Positions 21,487 through 32,662 of a stretch of 64,000 nt of DNA are shown here, one piece after another. Every line of letters begins with the position of its first letter. The stretch's first letter is position 1. A model generated the notes under the pieces. It was not told the DNA's origin. It was given only the letters and a program-made list of their open reading frames with translations, and did no database searches. This DNA comes from Phragmites australis. Its lineage: Eukaryota; Streptophyta; Magnoliopsida; Poales; Poaceae. Both the position numbers and the translations under genes were made by a program. Location of the stretch: the NCBI RefSeq assembly GCF_958298935.1, contig NC_084932.1, forward strand, positions 3,389,501-3,453,500, written 5' to 3'.

Positions 21487-22050
21487 TGTAACACACTATG
21501 TTTTACAATTTTCTAAAATTCACTAAAAATTTGAAATTTTCAAATTTACAAAAAATCAAATAATATTTCTCTAAATTGGGCTAAGTAACCCAAATTTTCC
21601 TCTAATTTTAAATTTTACAGTTTGAAAATGTGCACAAAAGTATCCAAGATGTATTTTGAAATTTTCCAGATTTTATGGAATTCTTGTCTGCAGTTCAAAT
21701 TTGAATCCCTTTTCTATTCCTAGAAAATTCTCAAATAATTCCTGAACTCTAGAGCCTATTGGTCTGCCATCTCTCTCTCCAAAACTCAGCCCCAAATCGG
21801 CTCATCTACAATCCCACTCCATCTCTTCTTCCTTCCATTTCACCTTGGCCAATTCCTACTTCCTCTCTCCTTTCAACCTAGCTAGAGCCCAACTCTCCAT
21901 CTCCCCGCATCGGTCCGATCGACCCAACCCGTCTAGCATCACATGCGTTGCAACCCACCAAGGCCCATGTCATCACACCACGTCGTGACGACCCATGGCA
22001 CGTGCAACATGGGGGCGGGGGGGGGGCACAACTGTACACATGTATAAATA
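21487..22050. mobile_element. LTR-like fragment beginning TGTAACACAC (copy 2)
   Basis: Counterpart of 5309-5885, with the same AT-rich start and C-rich leader. A G run (about 22010-22026) marks the end of similarity to copy 1. Confidence 0.45.
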
Positions 22051-22062
22051 TCTATCTAGTCG

Positions 22063-22553
22063 CTCCATTTATATACTTACAAAGGAGCTCACTTTTTCAC
22101 CATATAACCTAGGGCTATAAATAATTTTAGAAATTATTCCATCATATAAGAAGAATAGTATTGAATTGTTCCATATTTTTGGAATTTTATTTGAGGCCAT
22201 AACAATTGTTTGGAGGTATAAAAGTAGCCTTTTTTGGAGAATTTTAGTTTAAATTATACACAGGAGTTTTGGGTGAATCCAACTAAAATGGGTTTCACTT
22301 GAATTATAGAACACGTACAAAAATTTCTAAGAGTTTCGGAGAAATATAAGACCACTTTTGAGTAAATTCAATTAAAATCGGGTTTTATGTGAAATTAGTG
22401 CACAATACTTGTAGTTTTGTGTTACTACGCACAATACTTATAGTTTTGTATTACAAATGACACAGTACTTATAGTTTTGTGCAATTCACTCAATTATTTA
22501 TAGCTCTAGGTTATATGGTGAAAAAGTGAGTTCCTTTATAAGTATACAAATGG
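22063..22553. mobile_element. Foldback/MITE element with about 60-bp inverted arms
   Basis: The left arm (22063-22127) and right arm (22490-22553) are near-perfect reverse complements, beginning CTCCATTTATATACTTACAA and ending ATAAGTATACAAATGGAG. The roughly 360-bp centre carries three tandem repeats of a CACAATACTTGTAGTTTTGT block (about 22408-22485). No coding capacity. Confidence 0.75.
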
Positions 22554-22964
22554 AGCATATAAATGGAGCATTACAAAGTAACTCACTTTTTTACCATATA
22601 ACTTAGGGCTAAAACTAATTTTAAAAACCTTTCCATCATATAATAAGAATATTAGTGAATTTTACCATATTTTTTGGATTTTATTTGAGGCCCTAACAAT
22701 TGTCAGGAGTTATAAAGTAACGTTTTTGGAGAATTTTAATTTAAATTATACACAGTCTTTTTGGATGAATCTAATTAAAATGGGTTGTACATGGATTATG
22801 GAACACGTACAAAAAGTTTTAGGAATTTTGGAGAAACATAAGACCATTTTATAAGTGAATCTAATTAAAATCAGATTTTGTGTGAAATTAGTGCACAATA
22901 CTTGTAGTTTTGTGTTACAAATGGTACAATATTTATAGTTTTGTGCAATTCACTCTAAAAAGAT
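22554..22964. repeat. Second, truncated copy of the foldback family
   Basis: It repeats the left arm and centre of 22063-22553 in the same orientation, including the ACAATACTTGTAGTTTTGTG block. It ends where the solo LTR begins. The right arm is missing. Confidence 0.65.
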
Positions 22965-23511
22965 TGGGTCCCCTATCTGGTGGTCAACAGTCTATATTTA
23001 TAGTGCCATTTAGGGTATAAATGTACATGTATACCCTTACAGAGATAGTGGTATAAGCTATTCCCACACCGCAGGGACCTAGGGCCGACCGAATCGCATA
23101 GCCTGGGCCTGGGTAGAATACTTTTACCCTGCTCAGAAGATATTATCTACTATGATAAATACAACAGTGCAAGTGGTCCTATGGACGTGGTACTTAGCCG
23201 ATCATTAATTGCGACGCCGCACTGTCCCGGGTGTCAGAGTGGCCTCCACTTGCATCGGGAGGTCAGGGTGGCCACCACTTATTAACTGCCGGTTACTTCG
23301 TGTCAGGCTAATTACCTTTGGTGTTCTCTTTTTGCTCATATTCTCTCCGGATGCCAGCTTCTTCCCCTGTCTCGAGAGACGGTGGCCTAAGGGGTTCATG
23401 ACCTTCAGAAGCCTTAAGTTCCTACAGTGAGTCCGGAGTCCCAGAGCTCCGAAGAAGCTCTTGACGACATCCCTTTAATATTATCTACGAGCTAGGATAT
23501 TTTTCCCAACA
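22965..23511 (-). mobile_element. Solo LTR, 547 bp
   Basis: Starts TGGGTCCCC and ends CCCAACA on the plus strand. Flanking pentamers AAGAT (22960-22964) and AATAT (23512-23516) match at 4/5 positions. Read on the minus strand it starts TGTTGGG and has a TATA-like CTATAAATATAGA near 22990-23005. No internal region is attached, as expected after LTR-LTR recombination. Confidence 0.7.
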
Positions 23512-23947
23512 AATATAATCATGGGATTTAATCCTGGGGATCTGGGCACAACCACACGAGTGACTATTCTGGCTGTGTAACGATAGAAGTACATTTAGAC
23601 CATCTAAATTCGAATCTTCTTGAACGTGAATTTAAGTACCTGTTTTCAAAAAGTAGTTATGTGCATTCTAGAAAATTGTACTTCTATTATTAAAAAAAAA
23701 AGTGAGCAAGAGGATCAAAAGGGACTGCCAGGCGGATGCCACTGGGCCTTCACCTCTCCTGTATTTGCTTTTAGGCCCAATGGCCAACTCCCTTATTTCT
23801 TTGCTTGCTGTTCGGCTCCAACTGCTAGCATACACATACATGAGTTGGGCCCCTAGCGTTTGTGGGCCCTACGCGGTCTCCCTGGCAGGGTTGGCCGTTG
23901 GGCCATTGGACCTAAAATCAATCAAGGGAGCCCGGCATTATATATAT

Positions 23948-24093
23948 GGGATAATTCTTTGTATGCCATTGTAATTTTACATAATCTTTTATTTGCCATG
24001 GTCAGTGACACAGGTGGGTCTCACATATCATTGGCACATCGATGACAAATAAATGATCAACTTTTTTTTTCAGTGACAAATAAGGAATTACCC
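23948..24093. mobile_element. Small MITE flanked by TATATATAT
   Basis: 146 bp, GGGATAATTCTTT at the left and GGGTAATTCCTTA at the right read on the minus strand. TATATATAT stands on both sides (23939-23947, 24094-24102). Unit C reads straight through here with a single TATATATATA. A 9-bp TSD would fit a Mutator-type MITE, though low sequence complexity weakens the call. Confidence 0.6.
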
Positions 24094-24258
24094 TATATAT
24101 ATATAGGCGGCCAATGGCATGCATCAATGCATGGTAGTGGAATGGTGTTGGCGTGCAGGTGCATTTTTTAATGCATTCACTTCTTTCAGTGATCATATCT
24201 TGCACGGAAGATCTGATCATTAGCACCGTAAATATAGATGGCATAAGTGGTAGACTAA

Positions 24259-24551
24259 GATCCTATTTGTTTTCTGTTTTTACTTCTGCTTCTACTACTA
24301 GCAGAAGTCAGAAGCTAGAATAAACGGGATTCTGGAGAAGTGAGTTTTGAAGAAGTCAGAAGTCTGCTTCTGAGGAAAATAAACTAAAGCTGAGAAACTC
24401 GCTGAGATGTGATTTTTTAGAAGCTATATGCTGAAAAGCTAAAAATTTGTTGCAAAAACCAACAGTTTATTTTCAAAAACAACTTTTCAGACAAGCCAAA
24501 AATATAACTTTTTAAAAAAACTCAAAAACAGAAACTCAAACAAACAGACCT
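24259..24551. mobile_element. Tourist-like MITE in unit A
   Basis: 293 bp with imperfect TIRs (GATCCTATTTGTTTTCTG against AGGTCTGTTTGTTTGAG) and TAA on both sides (24256-24258, 24552-24554). Units B (about 28095) and C (about 32538) have the unoccupied site GACTAAGCCAGTGACT. Confidence 0.75.
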
Positions 24552-24569
24552 TAAGTCACTGATTGATAA

Positions 24570-24668
24570 ATGCAGGATAACGGGCAAGGCGCAAGGGCGC
24601 CACGCTCGTGACCTGGGTTCGACCCTGGGGCGCGAGCAAGTGACTTTGTCCCGCTTCGAAAAAAATGC
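24570..24668 (+). mobile_element. SINE-like tRNA-derived block (unit A)
   Basis: GGCAAGGCGCAAGGGCGCC is followed by GGGTTCGACCC (about 24614-24624), a match to the pol III box B, and later a short A run. The same block is at 28117-28211 and 32561-32662 with a damaged box B, so it predates the unit triplication. No tRNA cloverleaf can be folded. The exact class is unknown. Confidence 0.45.
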
Positions 24669-24899
24669 TCGAGACCAGCATATGCTTGAATCCTTCTACG
24701 GTCTCTATATACATGTACCAGACATGGTCATCTGGACAAATTGCATAATGGGATATAGTCCTGGAACAAACTTTGCTTGTGCTTCTAAGAATGAACGTGT
24801 AACACGTTACTAGAGCACAAACGTGACAAATAAATGAGATATTGAGTTGATAACAACTATTCTTTTTTTTCTGCTTTGCATCATAAATTATTTTTTTAG

Positions 24900-25290
24900 A
24901 TGAAGGAATAACATTCCGGGTCTCCCATCCTAGAACAACTACAACTGCATCCTTTGCAACAGGGGAACTGAAGAAACTGCCTTTCATCTATTTTTTGAAT
25001 GTCCTTTCAGTAAGAGGTGTTGGCAAGTCTTGAACATTCATTGGAATATCCAGCTTCAGTTCTTCATGATGATTCATAAAGCAAGCTCTGACTTTCAAGC
25101 TTCTTTTTTTATGGAAATCTTTATGATAGCAACCTGAACGATCTGGAAGGAAAAGGAATAATTTTATCTTTAGACAGATTCCTCCATTCTCTCAAACTTG
25201 GATGACAGATTTCAGAGAAAAGGCTTACCTGCAACTTCATAGATTTAAGTCACAGCTTCACAGTTCGGTTCACAATTGGCTTATCCAGCT
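24900..25290 (+). mobile_element. L1-type LINE ORF2 C-terminal fragment
   Basis: With frameshifts, the plus strand reads HLFFECPFSKR, CWQVLNIHWNIQLQFFMMIH and IWKERNNFIFRQIPPS. This is the zinc-finger and tail portion at the end of plant L1 reverse transcriptases. The fragment has stops and lacks everything upstream. Confidence 0.7.
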
Positions 25291-25550
25291 TGTATAGCTT
25301 CCCCCTCTCTCGGGCCTGCCTCTCTTGGTTAGCCTGTTCTCTCTTGGTTAGCCTGTTATCACAGCAACTTAACCATATTGAACAACAAAGAGCGGCATCT
25401 CAAACCAAGGTTTGTGATTTTAGCCTTGATCCAACCCCAACAAGCCTATGAGGAGGTAAATCAATAGACAGTTTGCCAAATAAATCTCGCCAACTCGCCA
25501 CGTTGTATATATACACATTAATAGATCCACTCCTCCTTTATGTTTGTACG
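25291..25550. other. Unit A sequence between LINE and kinase fragment
   Basis: Contains a CTCTCTTGGTTAGCCTGTT direct repeat (about 25321-25355) and a stretch shared with B and C (CAGCAACTTAACCATATT). Non-coding. Confidence 0.4.
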
Positions 25551-25560
25551 ATGCCAAGCA

Positions 25561-25800
25561 GATGCATGGTGCAACTGCGAAGGCAGATGTACAGCTTCGG
25601 GGTGCTAATGATCGAAATGGTGATTGGTGGGCAAGGGAAGGAGATGGAGGAGATTAAGGGGCTCTTGGACATCGCACGGATGTGTACTGATGGCGATCAT
25701 AAGAAATACGTATACCAATAATGGAGGAGGTAGTAGACATGCTGAACAAGCTCTGAGAATGTCAAATGAAACACCCTGCCATGTGAATGCACTCCGCTGT
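25561..25800 (+). pseudogene. Receptor-kinase C-terminal fragment, unit A
   Basis: YSFGVLMIEMVIGGQGKEME matches protein-kinase subdomain IX of plant receptor-like kinases (D-x-Y/W-S-F-G-V-x-x-x-E). The DV before it is broken: GATGTAC stands where GATGTNTAC is needed. After LLDIARMCT, further frameshifts lead to a recognisable MEEVVDMLNKL (about 25720-25755). Catalytic lobes are absent. The same break is in units B and C, so it was inherited. Confidence 0.65.
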
Positions 25801-26815
25801 TCTAATAATTCAGATTCCGCATTGTGTCCCACTATTACTCTATATATATCAGTTGATGTCGCCGATGCTCACCAAAATGTGCTAACTGTCGCACACTGAG
25901 GGAGATTTATGAACCAACATTAATATTTCTCAAGCATAAAAGTTCACAGTCATGTAATTATTAGGCACGATATCGTTGTGCTTAGTTCACCAAACCTATG
26001 ACGACATATACAGATATTGTTCCATTAATAGACATTGATTATTATAGCAAGGATCAAAGGAAAGGTTGTTGCACCATTTCTAATGTGATATATCATAGTC
26101 GCTTTTACAATACAAGTATTCAGCTATCAAGGTGGAACATATAAAGCTGGATTCAGTACCAAATATGGCAAGTTGTTAGTCCACACCATATATGGCAATG
26201 TGGCCAGAGAGCCACCTAGTGCAGCACTATCAAATTTGGAACCTGGCAGTCCAATGTAACTGATGCGTATTTTCCTTTTGCCTCCTATTCCCATTACACT
26301 TAGCTGGCATCTTCTTCCAAGCTCTGAATTTAATCATCTTACATGTTCCTTGTATGTATCCTATATACTGTGTTGGTTGCTAGCACTTGTTGCGCCGTGC
26401 CAAAAGGAAGGCATTATACATGGAATGGTGTTGGCAGGTGCATTTTGGTATGCATTCACTTCTCTGAGTGATCATATCTTGCACGGAAGATATGATCATT
26501 AGCACCGTAAATATATCAGGCAGAAGGTGTTGATTCAGAAAAGTGACTGACAAAATGAATGAGAGCAGCGTATGCATAGAATCCATCCGCATGTCCATGT
26601 ATCAGACACGTTTGGACAAACTGGAGTTAATTGTGGTACATGAACGTATACATCGTTCTGGTTTTGGGGCTCCAGCTCTTTGTAAGAGGCGCTTCATGTC
26701 CACATGGAAATAGAACAATGGGATTATAGGATGTCTTTGTCTGGGTTTGTTCCAGCTACTTATATGGCTTTTGGTCAGTAGAATGCACTCCGTTGTTCTA
26801 ATAATTCAGATTTTG
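25801..26815. other. Tail of unit A
   Basis: Shared with B (29760-30330) and C (34330-35180). Includes a TTTTGCCTCCTATTCCCAT motif (about 26278-26296) and a TATA-like CATTATACATGG (about 26411). At 26780-26815 a short piece of the kinase-unit sequence (GCACTCCGTTGTTCTAATAA) recurs. No gene seen. Confidence 0.45.
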
Positions 26816-26816
26816 A

Positions 26817-26990
26817 CACTACTAAAAAAAGTAGATCAGTGCCGGTTGAAAAATGACTTTATTGTCAGTTTTTCAACCGGCACTCTTCACTCGACACTTG
26901 AAAGTTCTTTTCAGTGCCGGTTCGTACCTCCAACCGGCACTGAAAATATTTCCTGAGCCAAAAAAAAAAATGAGCCCGACTCTTTCGAGC
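26817..26990 (+). mobile_element. CACTA transposon terminus, truncated
   Basis: Begins CACTACTAAAAAAAG. Subterminal CAGTGCCGGTT/AACCGGCACTG blocks occur four times in both orientations (26838-26943), the usual CACTA end structure. The opposite terminus ending TAGTG is not found to the right. Confidence 0.7.
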
Positions 26991-27479
26991 CAGGTCAGCT
27001 GCCATCGCCGCCGCCGTGGTGCTCCTCCCGCCGCCACCACCGCAGCATGCACAAATCAACTCATCTCATCATACAAACATGATTGCAGTCTTATTGTCGA
27101 TGCTTCTTTCATTTGGAGGAGATTAATACGTAATGTATTATACATACTACACCTTCTCCTTAAACAGTTTCTTCAAGCAATGGGGGGAAACAAGCTAGGA
27201 CACCACATGTGGTTGCTTCTGCAACAGAGAAGCAACTTGCCAGAAGCAAATAATGGCCAAGCTATAGTGAAAAAACTCGAAGAACAGGGCACAACTGCAA
27301 ACACAAAGCATGCACTTGAATCGCTCGCTACAACTTTAACACAAAGGGCCACGCCTAACTTATCTACAAGTGTGTTTCAAACCAACACTGGGATTACAGA
27401 CTAACAAACACAATGATGGCATCAAAGATCTTGTGCTAATACCTGTCAATGCATTCCTACAGACAAGCCGAATAGAAAA
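26991..27479. other. Sequence beyond the CACTA end
   Basis: A GCC-rich patch (27000-27050) followed by an open stretch to 27404 with no recognised motif. It may be CACTA interior or captured DNA. Not resolved. Confidence 0.3.
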
Positions 27480-27632
27480 TCCGACCGCTACCCATCCGCC
27501 CTGCCTATGCTCTGACTCTGGCCATCTTTTGAACTCTTAAACCATCTTTCTCTCTTCCTCCTATAGAGCCTACTAGCCTATACTTTGTTTGTTGATAGCA
27601 CTTTGTTGTGTTGAATCGGATAGAGGATATTA

Positions 27633-27922
27633 TGGGTTTGTTTGGCAGAGCTCTCAGGGCAGCTTTCTGGCTGTAATTAGGAAGAGCTCTGTCAAACAAC
27701 AACTTTTAGCTTCGTGAATAGAATCCGTGGGAGTGATTCTTTAAAATGAATTTGAAATTAGGGAGCTGAAAAAAGCAGCTTCCTCTGATTCATTTTCCGC
27801 ACATAATCACTTCATTCATATATTTTATTTTAGAGAATCACTTTTAGTTACAGAATCACTTCCTCTAAAGAATTACTCCCCGTAGAGAATTTGAATCAGA
27901 GAGAACTCTAACAAACAGACTC
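27633..27922. mobile_element. MITE in unit B
   Basis: About 290 bp with TIRs GGGTTTGTTTGGCAGAGCTC and, read from the right, GTCTGTTTGTTAGAGTTCTC. Unit C lacks it at about 32365. The TSD could not be fixed because the flank is AT-repeat. Confidence 0.65.
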
Positions 27923-28116
27923 TCTCTATATATAAAAGAGGCAAGCGGCATGCATCAAAGCATGGTATATAGTGGAATGGTGTTGGCATGCAGGTGCATT
28001 TTGGGTGCATTCACTTCTCTCAGTGCTCATTATCTTGCACGGAAGATTTAATCATTAGCACCGTAAATATGCATGGCATAAGGCGGTAGACTAAGCCAGT
28101 GACTAACAAACGCACT

Positions 28117-28211
28117 TGACCAGATCGCGACGGTCAAGCGCAAGGGCGCCACGCTCGTGACGCGGGTTCATCCCCGGCGTGAGCAAGTGACTTTGTCCCG
28201 CTTCGAAAAAA
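28117..28211 (+). mobile_element. SINE-like block (unit B)
   Basis: Same block as at 24570, with box B decayed to GGGTTCATCCCC. Confidence 0.4.
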
Positions 28212-28962
28212 ATGCAAGAGACAAGCATATGCTTGAATCCTTCTGGGATCTCTTTATAGATTGTACCAGACATACTCATCTGGACAAATTGCATAACGGG
28301 ATATGGTCCTGGAACTTTGCTTATGCTCCTCAAAATGAACGTGTAAAACGTTACTAGAGCACAAACGTGACAAATAAATGAGATATTGAGTTGATAATGA
28401 CTATTCTTATTTATTTATTTATTTTTACTGTGCCTCTCTCAAACTGCACGGTCTTCAGGAGACCAAGGAGTACGGCACAACCTAATATTTATTACAAAGT
28501 TGCAAAACAGAGATTAATAGCACAATGCTGGCTAAATAACCAAAACTTTAATTAACAAGCCAAGATTAGTTCGGAAAGACTTAAACATCACCCAGCATGT
28601 TATTGGATCTTCAGCCATGCCTGACGAAAAGCGCCATGATAGTGATATCTAAAGTACGACAAGCTACGCGCACCATGCCCCGGTTGTCCTTCTAAAGCAA
28701 AGACAAATATCACAACCAATATGTGCCCCTAAACATGACCTGCAGAGCAATAACTTTATTTTTGTCAGAAGCAATCTCACAGCAACTTAACCATATTAAA
28801 CAACAAAGAGCTAGCGGCAGCTCAAACCAAGATTTGTGATTTTAGCCTTGATCCAACCCCAACAAGCCTATTGGCTATGCACCTATGAGGAGGTAAATTA
28901 ATAGACACTTTGCCAAATAAACCTCGTCAACTCACCATGTTGTATATATACAAATTAATTTT
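28212..28962. other. Non-coding unit B sequence
   Basis: Shared with unit C (32663-33514) almost throughout. C has an extra GC-rich block (about 32915-33010). No gene recognised. Confidence 0.4.
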
Positions 28963-29480
28963 TTAATAAAGGAAGTTTTTATTAACTCTCATCGTTATAT
29001 CAAGATGATGTAACCGTACTAGAGTCCACTCCCGACATCTGCATAGCTGAGACACACACAGCCCAAAGCGCTAGAAACAAAAAATACCGGAAACTAAAGT
29101 CCAAACGAAGTTTGAAACTGAAACTTAGGAAAATTAAGGTAGTGGGTTTAAAATCTGCAGTCTAAAACCCCATCCATGCCGAGTAAACAATGCCCATACC
29201 ACCCACTCCAGACGCATACATGCCACTGTAGCCATCTCTTGAGCTTCCGACTGTTGGAGCGCAAAAGTATGGAGCCAACACATACATGTATATATAACCC
29301 GCATAGTAGTAAAATGTTTCTTGTTGTCAAAAATAAATTTATTTCTGTATAGCTATAATGACCAACATAAGACCATTCCTGCAAATAATATATAGCTTTT
29401 AGTTTTTTATTCAAACCACATAGCCAGTTTCCCATCATGTAAGTTATGCTACAGGGTGGGTAAATATTTGAAGCCACCTA
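28963..29480 (-). mobile_element. L1-type LINE 3' end (unit B)
   Basis: T-rich left end (poly-A side on the minus strand). The minus-strand frame with MMGNWLCGLNKKLKAIYYLQ and the following TEINLFLTTRNILLL is the ORF2 C-terminal tail of a grass L1. The same insertion is in unit C at 33515. Confidence 0.7.
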
Positions 29481-29539
29481 GATGATAAACTATACGAAAC
29501 ATGCAAAAAAGCAAGTAGATACATGGTGCTAGAGATGTG

Positions 29540-29750
29540 GGCTGGCATGGATGCAACTGCGAAGGCAGACGTACAACTTCGGGGTGCTAATGTTCGAGAT
29601 GGTGACTAGTGGACAAGGGAAGGAGATGGAGGAGATTAAGGGGCTCTTGACATTACACGAAGGTGTACTTAGGGCAGTCATAAGAACTATGTATATCAAT
29701 GATGGAGGAAGTAGAAGGTATGGTGAACAAGCTCTGAGGATGTCAAATGA
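29540..29750 (+). pseudogene. Receptor-kinase C-terminal fragment, unit B
   Basis: YNFGVLMFEMVTSGQGKEME corresponds to kinase subdomain IX. GACGTAC shows the same two-base loss as in A and C. A further one-base loss in CTCTTGACATTACACG shifts the frame before the MCT/RCT position. Preceded by WAGMDATAKAD, which matches the loop before subdomain IX. Confidence 0.65.
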
Positions 29751-30332
29751 AACACCTGCCATGTGAATGCACTCCGATGTTCTAATAATTCAGATTCTGA
29801 ATTGTGTCCCACCTTTACTCTATATCAGTTGATGGTGCCGATGCTCACCAAAATGTGCAAACTGTCACACACTTAGAGAGATTGATGAACCAACATTAAT
29901 ATTTCTCAAGCATAAAAGTTCACAGTCATGTAATTATTAGGCATGTTATCGTTGTGCTTAGTTCACCAAACCTATGACGACATATACACATATTGTTCCA
30001 TTAATAGACATTGATTATTATAGCGAGGATCGATCAAACGAAAAAGTTATTTCACCATTTCTAATATGATATAAAAGTATTCATCTATCAAGGCAGAAAA
30101 TATATGGCTGGATTTACTACCAAACATGGCAAGTTGTTTGCCTCATTGTTAGTACACACCATATATGACAATGTGGCCAGAGGGCCACCTAGTGCAGCAC
30201 TATCTATTTTAGAACCTGGTACTCCAATGTAACTGATGCGTATTTTCCTTTTGCCTCCTATTCCCATTACACTTTAGCTGGCATCTTCTTCCGATCTGTG
30301 AATTTAATCATATCTTATATACTGTGTTGGTT
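29751..30332. other. Tail of unit B
   Basis: Homologous to 25801-26350 and 34310-34900. Contains the CTTTTGCCTCCTATTCCCAT motif (about 30247-30267). Confidence 0.45.
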
Positions 30333-30337
30333 GCTAG

Positions 30338-31254
30338 TAATATGAACAAGGGTTCCCGATCTTCCGAAAGGTTCTGTTAACTCTCGATTTGGTGGAAACG
30401 AGACACAAATCGATCCGGCTTCCGAACAACACGATCCGAAACCCCGCAATCGCAGCACCACGTCTCCTCTGGTTATCAACCGGCGTTGCACGGTTGACCT
30501 CGCCAAGAAGGCTAAGATCCTTGCCTGCGAATCGAAGAACACAAGCAAGAACAAGGAAGAATGCAACCAAATTGCAGATGAATGATTAATCTCACGAGTT
30601 GGGGTCTCACAAACCGACGAAACGGCGAAACTGTTCTTGACAGAATAATCTAAGCAAAATTCGCCCTAACGAGAGCGGCGGCGGCTGATAATAAGGGTCT
30701 AGGGTCGTCACACCCCCTGGTCACGCCCCTCTAATGGGCTCAACAACGATACACGGCCCAACGGATAAAAAACGGTGACGCAGCACCGGGACAGATTCTG
30801 GACGCTGACTTGTTTCGACGTTTCCTGTTGACTCAGAAGGAATTTGGACCTCAAACCAATGTCATTGGTTTCCTTATGAAATTATCTTTCCAATCATATG
30901 TGAATCGTCGAAAACGGAGTCCGGATGCGTCCTGGGCGTCCGTTTTATTGCTTGCTGGTCCTGGAGGTCGAGGCTGATTCGGACTCGAGTTGGACTGGAC
31001 CTCCTGCTGTTGTTGGACGTCCTAGCTGCTCCTCCACGTCTTCAAACCTTCCTCTATGTGTCTCCTTGTCCTCTCCATGATTCTTAAACAACACATAATC
31101 ATTAGGTAGTAATCTATTGTCAAAATTATATAAAGAGTTGTTTAGGAACGAGCTCACCTCTAAATTTAATTGTCGTGCGCGAGCTCTTGTGATTGGACCT
31201 TAAAAGTTCAATGGAGGATCATTATATGTATCCGAGGGAGTGATGTCCTCATCA
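30338..31254 (-). mobile_element. Solo LTR, 917 bp, with GCTAG TSD
   Basis: Inserted in unit B at TTGCTAG. Flanking GCTAG is at 30333-30337 and 31255-31259. Unit C has the unoccupied site TTGCTAGCATTTTG (about 34893). On the minus strand it starts TGATGAGGACATCACTCCC and ends ATATTA (CA expected). No coding region. Confidence 0.8.
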
Positions 31255-31709
31255 GCTAGCATTTTGTTGCGCCGTACCAAAAGGAAGACATTATATAGGA
31301 GGGCAGTGGCATGGTAGTGGAATGGTGTTGGTAGGTGCATTTTTGGTCACCATCAATTAGGCATGAAAATGTACATGTGGCAGAAGGTTGTTGATCCTGA
31401 AAGTGAGTGACTGACGTACCACGCATGCTGATGTTATTTGTCAAACCGGACTTGCGATATGTGAACACATTGTTCAACCTCGAGCTATTGTAGCATGAGA
31501 GGATCACTTTCCACTTACAAATATCATTATGGGATTTAGTCCTGCAGTTTTCGCACTTGTTCCTAAAACTCAACACGTGTAACGTAACCAGTGCATCAAC
31601 GTGAAAAATGAAAACAGACATTGAGATAGTCAAGTTCTGTCTTTTGTCCTCCGAAAAAAAGTTCTATCTTTTCTGTGTTTTGTCACCACAATCTTTGTTA
31701 AAGAGAGGG
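31255..31709. other. Right end of unit B
   Basis: Resumes the unit with CATTTTGTTGCGCCGTACC and a TATA-like ACATTATATAGGAGG (about 31289), then diverges from the other units. No gene recognised. Confidence 0.4.
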
Positions 31710-32560
31710 AGGAGGAATTCAGGGGATCAGGGCATAACCACACAAGTGACTATTGTGGCTATGTAAAGATAGAAGTATACCTAGATCATCTAAGATCGAA
31801 TCCTCTTGACCGTAAATTTGAGTACCTATTTTTAAAAAGTAGTTATGTGTATTCTAGACATCTAGTTGATGCAGACGCTGAAAATTATACTTTTATTAAA
31901 AAAAAGTGAGCAAGAGTGTCAAGAGGGACTGCTGGACTCGAACAGAGGATGATACTAGATCTTCACCTCTCTTGTATTTGCTTTTAGGCCCAATGTCCAA
32001 TTCCCTTATTCCTTTGCTTGCTGTTCTGCTCCAACTGCTAGCATACACATACATGGGTTGGGGGCCCTAGTGTTTGTGGGCCCCACACGCTCTCCTTGGC
32101 AGATTTGGCCATTGGGCCAATGAGCCTAAAATCAATCAAGGGAGCCGGTCATTGGGCCTAAAATCAATCTAGGTCCAGGGTCGGCTCTGCTAGGGACTCG
32201 CTGAGACTGATGTGTATTTTCCTTCTGCCTCCTACTCCCATCACACCCTGACTGGCATCTTCTTTCGAGCTCTTCAACCATCTTCCTCTCTTCCTCCTAT
32301 GGAGCCTACTAGCCTATACTTTGTTTGTTGATAGCACTTTGTTGTGTTGCACCGGATGGAGGACATTATATATATAGGAGGCCAGTGGCATGCATCAAAG
32401 CATGGTACGTATATAGTGGAATGGCGTTGGCATGCAGGTGCATTTTGGAATGCATTCACTTCTCTCAGTGCTCATTATCTTGCACGGAAGATTTAATCAT
32501 TAGCACCGTAAATATGCATGGCATAAGGCGGTAGACTAAGCCAGTGACTGACAAGTGCAC

Positions 32561-32662
32561 TTGACCAGATCGCAACGGTCAAGGCGCAAGGGCGCCACGC
32601 TCGTGACCCGGGTTCATCCCCGGCGTGAGCAAGTGACTTTGTCCCGCTTTGAAAAAAATGCA
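32561..32662 (+). mobile_element. SINE-like block (unit C)
   Basis: Same block as at 24570 and 28117, with box B as GGGTTCATCCCC. Confidence 0.4.

Larger units (their letters stand above)
18064..22050. repeat. Segmental duplication, copy 2 (partner 1620-5885)
   Basis: Direct copy of 1620-5885. It lacks the LINE of copy 1 and carries the MITE at 20240-20541. Similarity is uneven: near identity over the first half of the gene and clearly lower in its second half. Confidence 0.9.
23520..26815 (+). repeat. Kinase-fragment unit A
   Basis: First of three related units (A here, B 27480-31700, C 31710-35250). Shared landmarks in order: a GTGAGCAAGAGG..CAATGGCC leader (A and C), a segment with GCACGGAAGATCTGATCATT and TTAGCACCGTAAATAT, a SINE-like block, then ACACGTTACTAGAGCA, the kinase fragment, and a tail with CATAAAAGTTCACAGTCATG. 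Unit A carries two MITEs and a LINE piece that B and C lack. Confidence 0.75.
27480..31700 (+). repeat. Kinase-fragment unit B
   Basis: Second unit of the array. Relative to C it carries a MITE (27633-27922) and a solo LTR (30338-31254). It shares with C, but not A, the LINE insertion upstream of the kinase fragment, which suggests B and C are closest relatives. Confidence 0.75.

Noticed and set aside
24570..24668. tRNA gene
   Set aside because: Only a box-B-like sequence is present. No cloverleaf or anticodon arm can be drawn, and the copies decay together.
25473..25721. Short active kinase gene
   Set aside because: Only subdomain IX and beyond is present, with a shared frameshift and no catalytic loop or ATP-binding lobe.
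26380..26598. Minus-strand frame with a hydrophobic start and CIPKCTC, resembling a secreted cysteine-rich peptide
   Set aside because: The matching sequence in units B and C is shifted by small indels, so the frame is not maintained.
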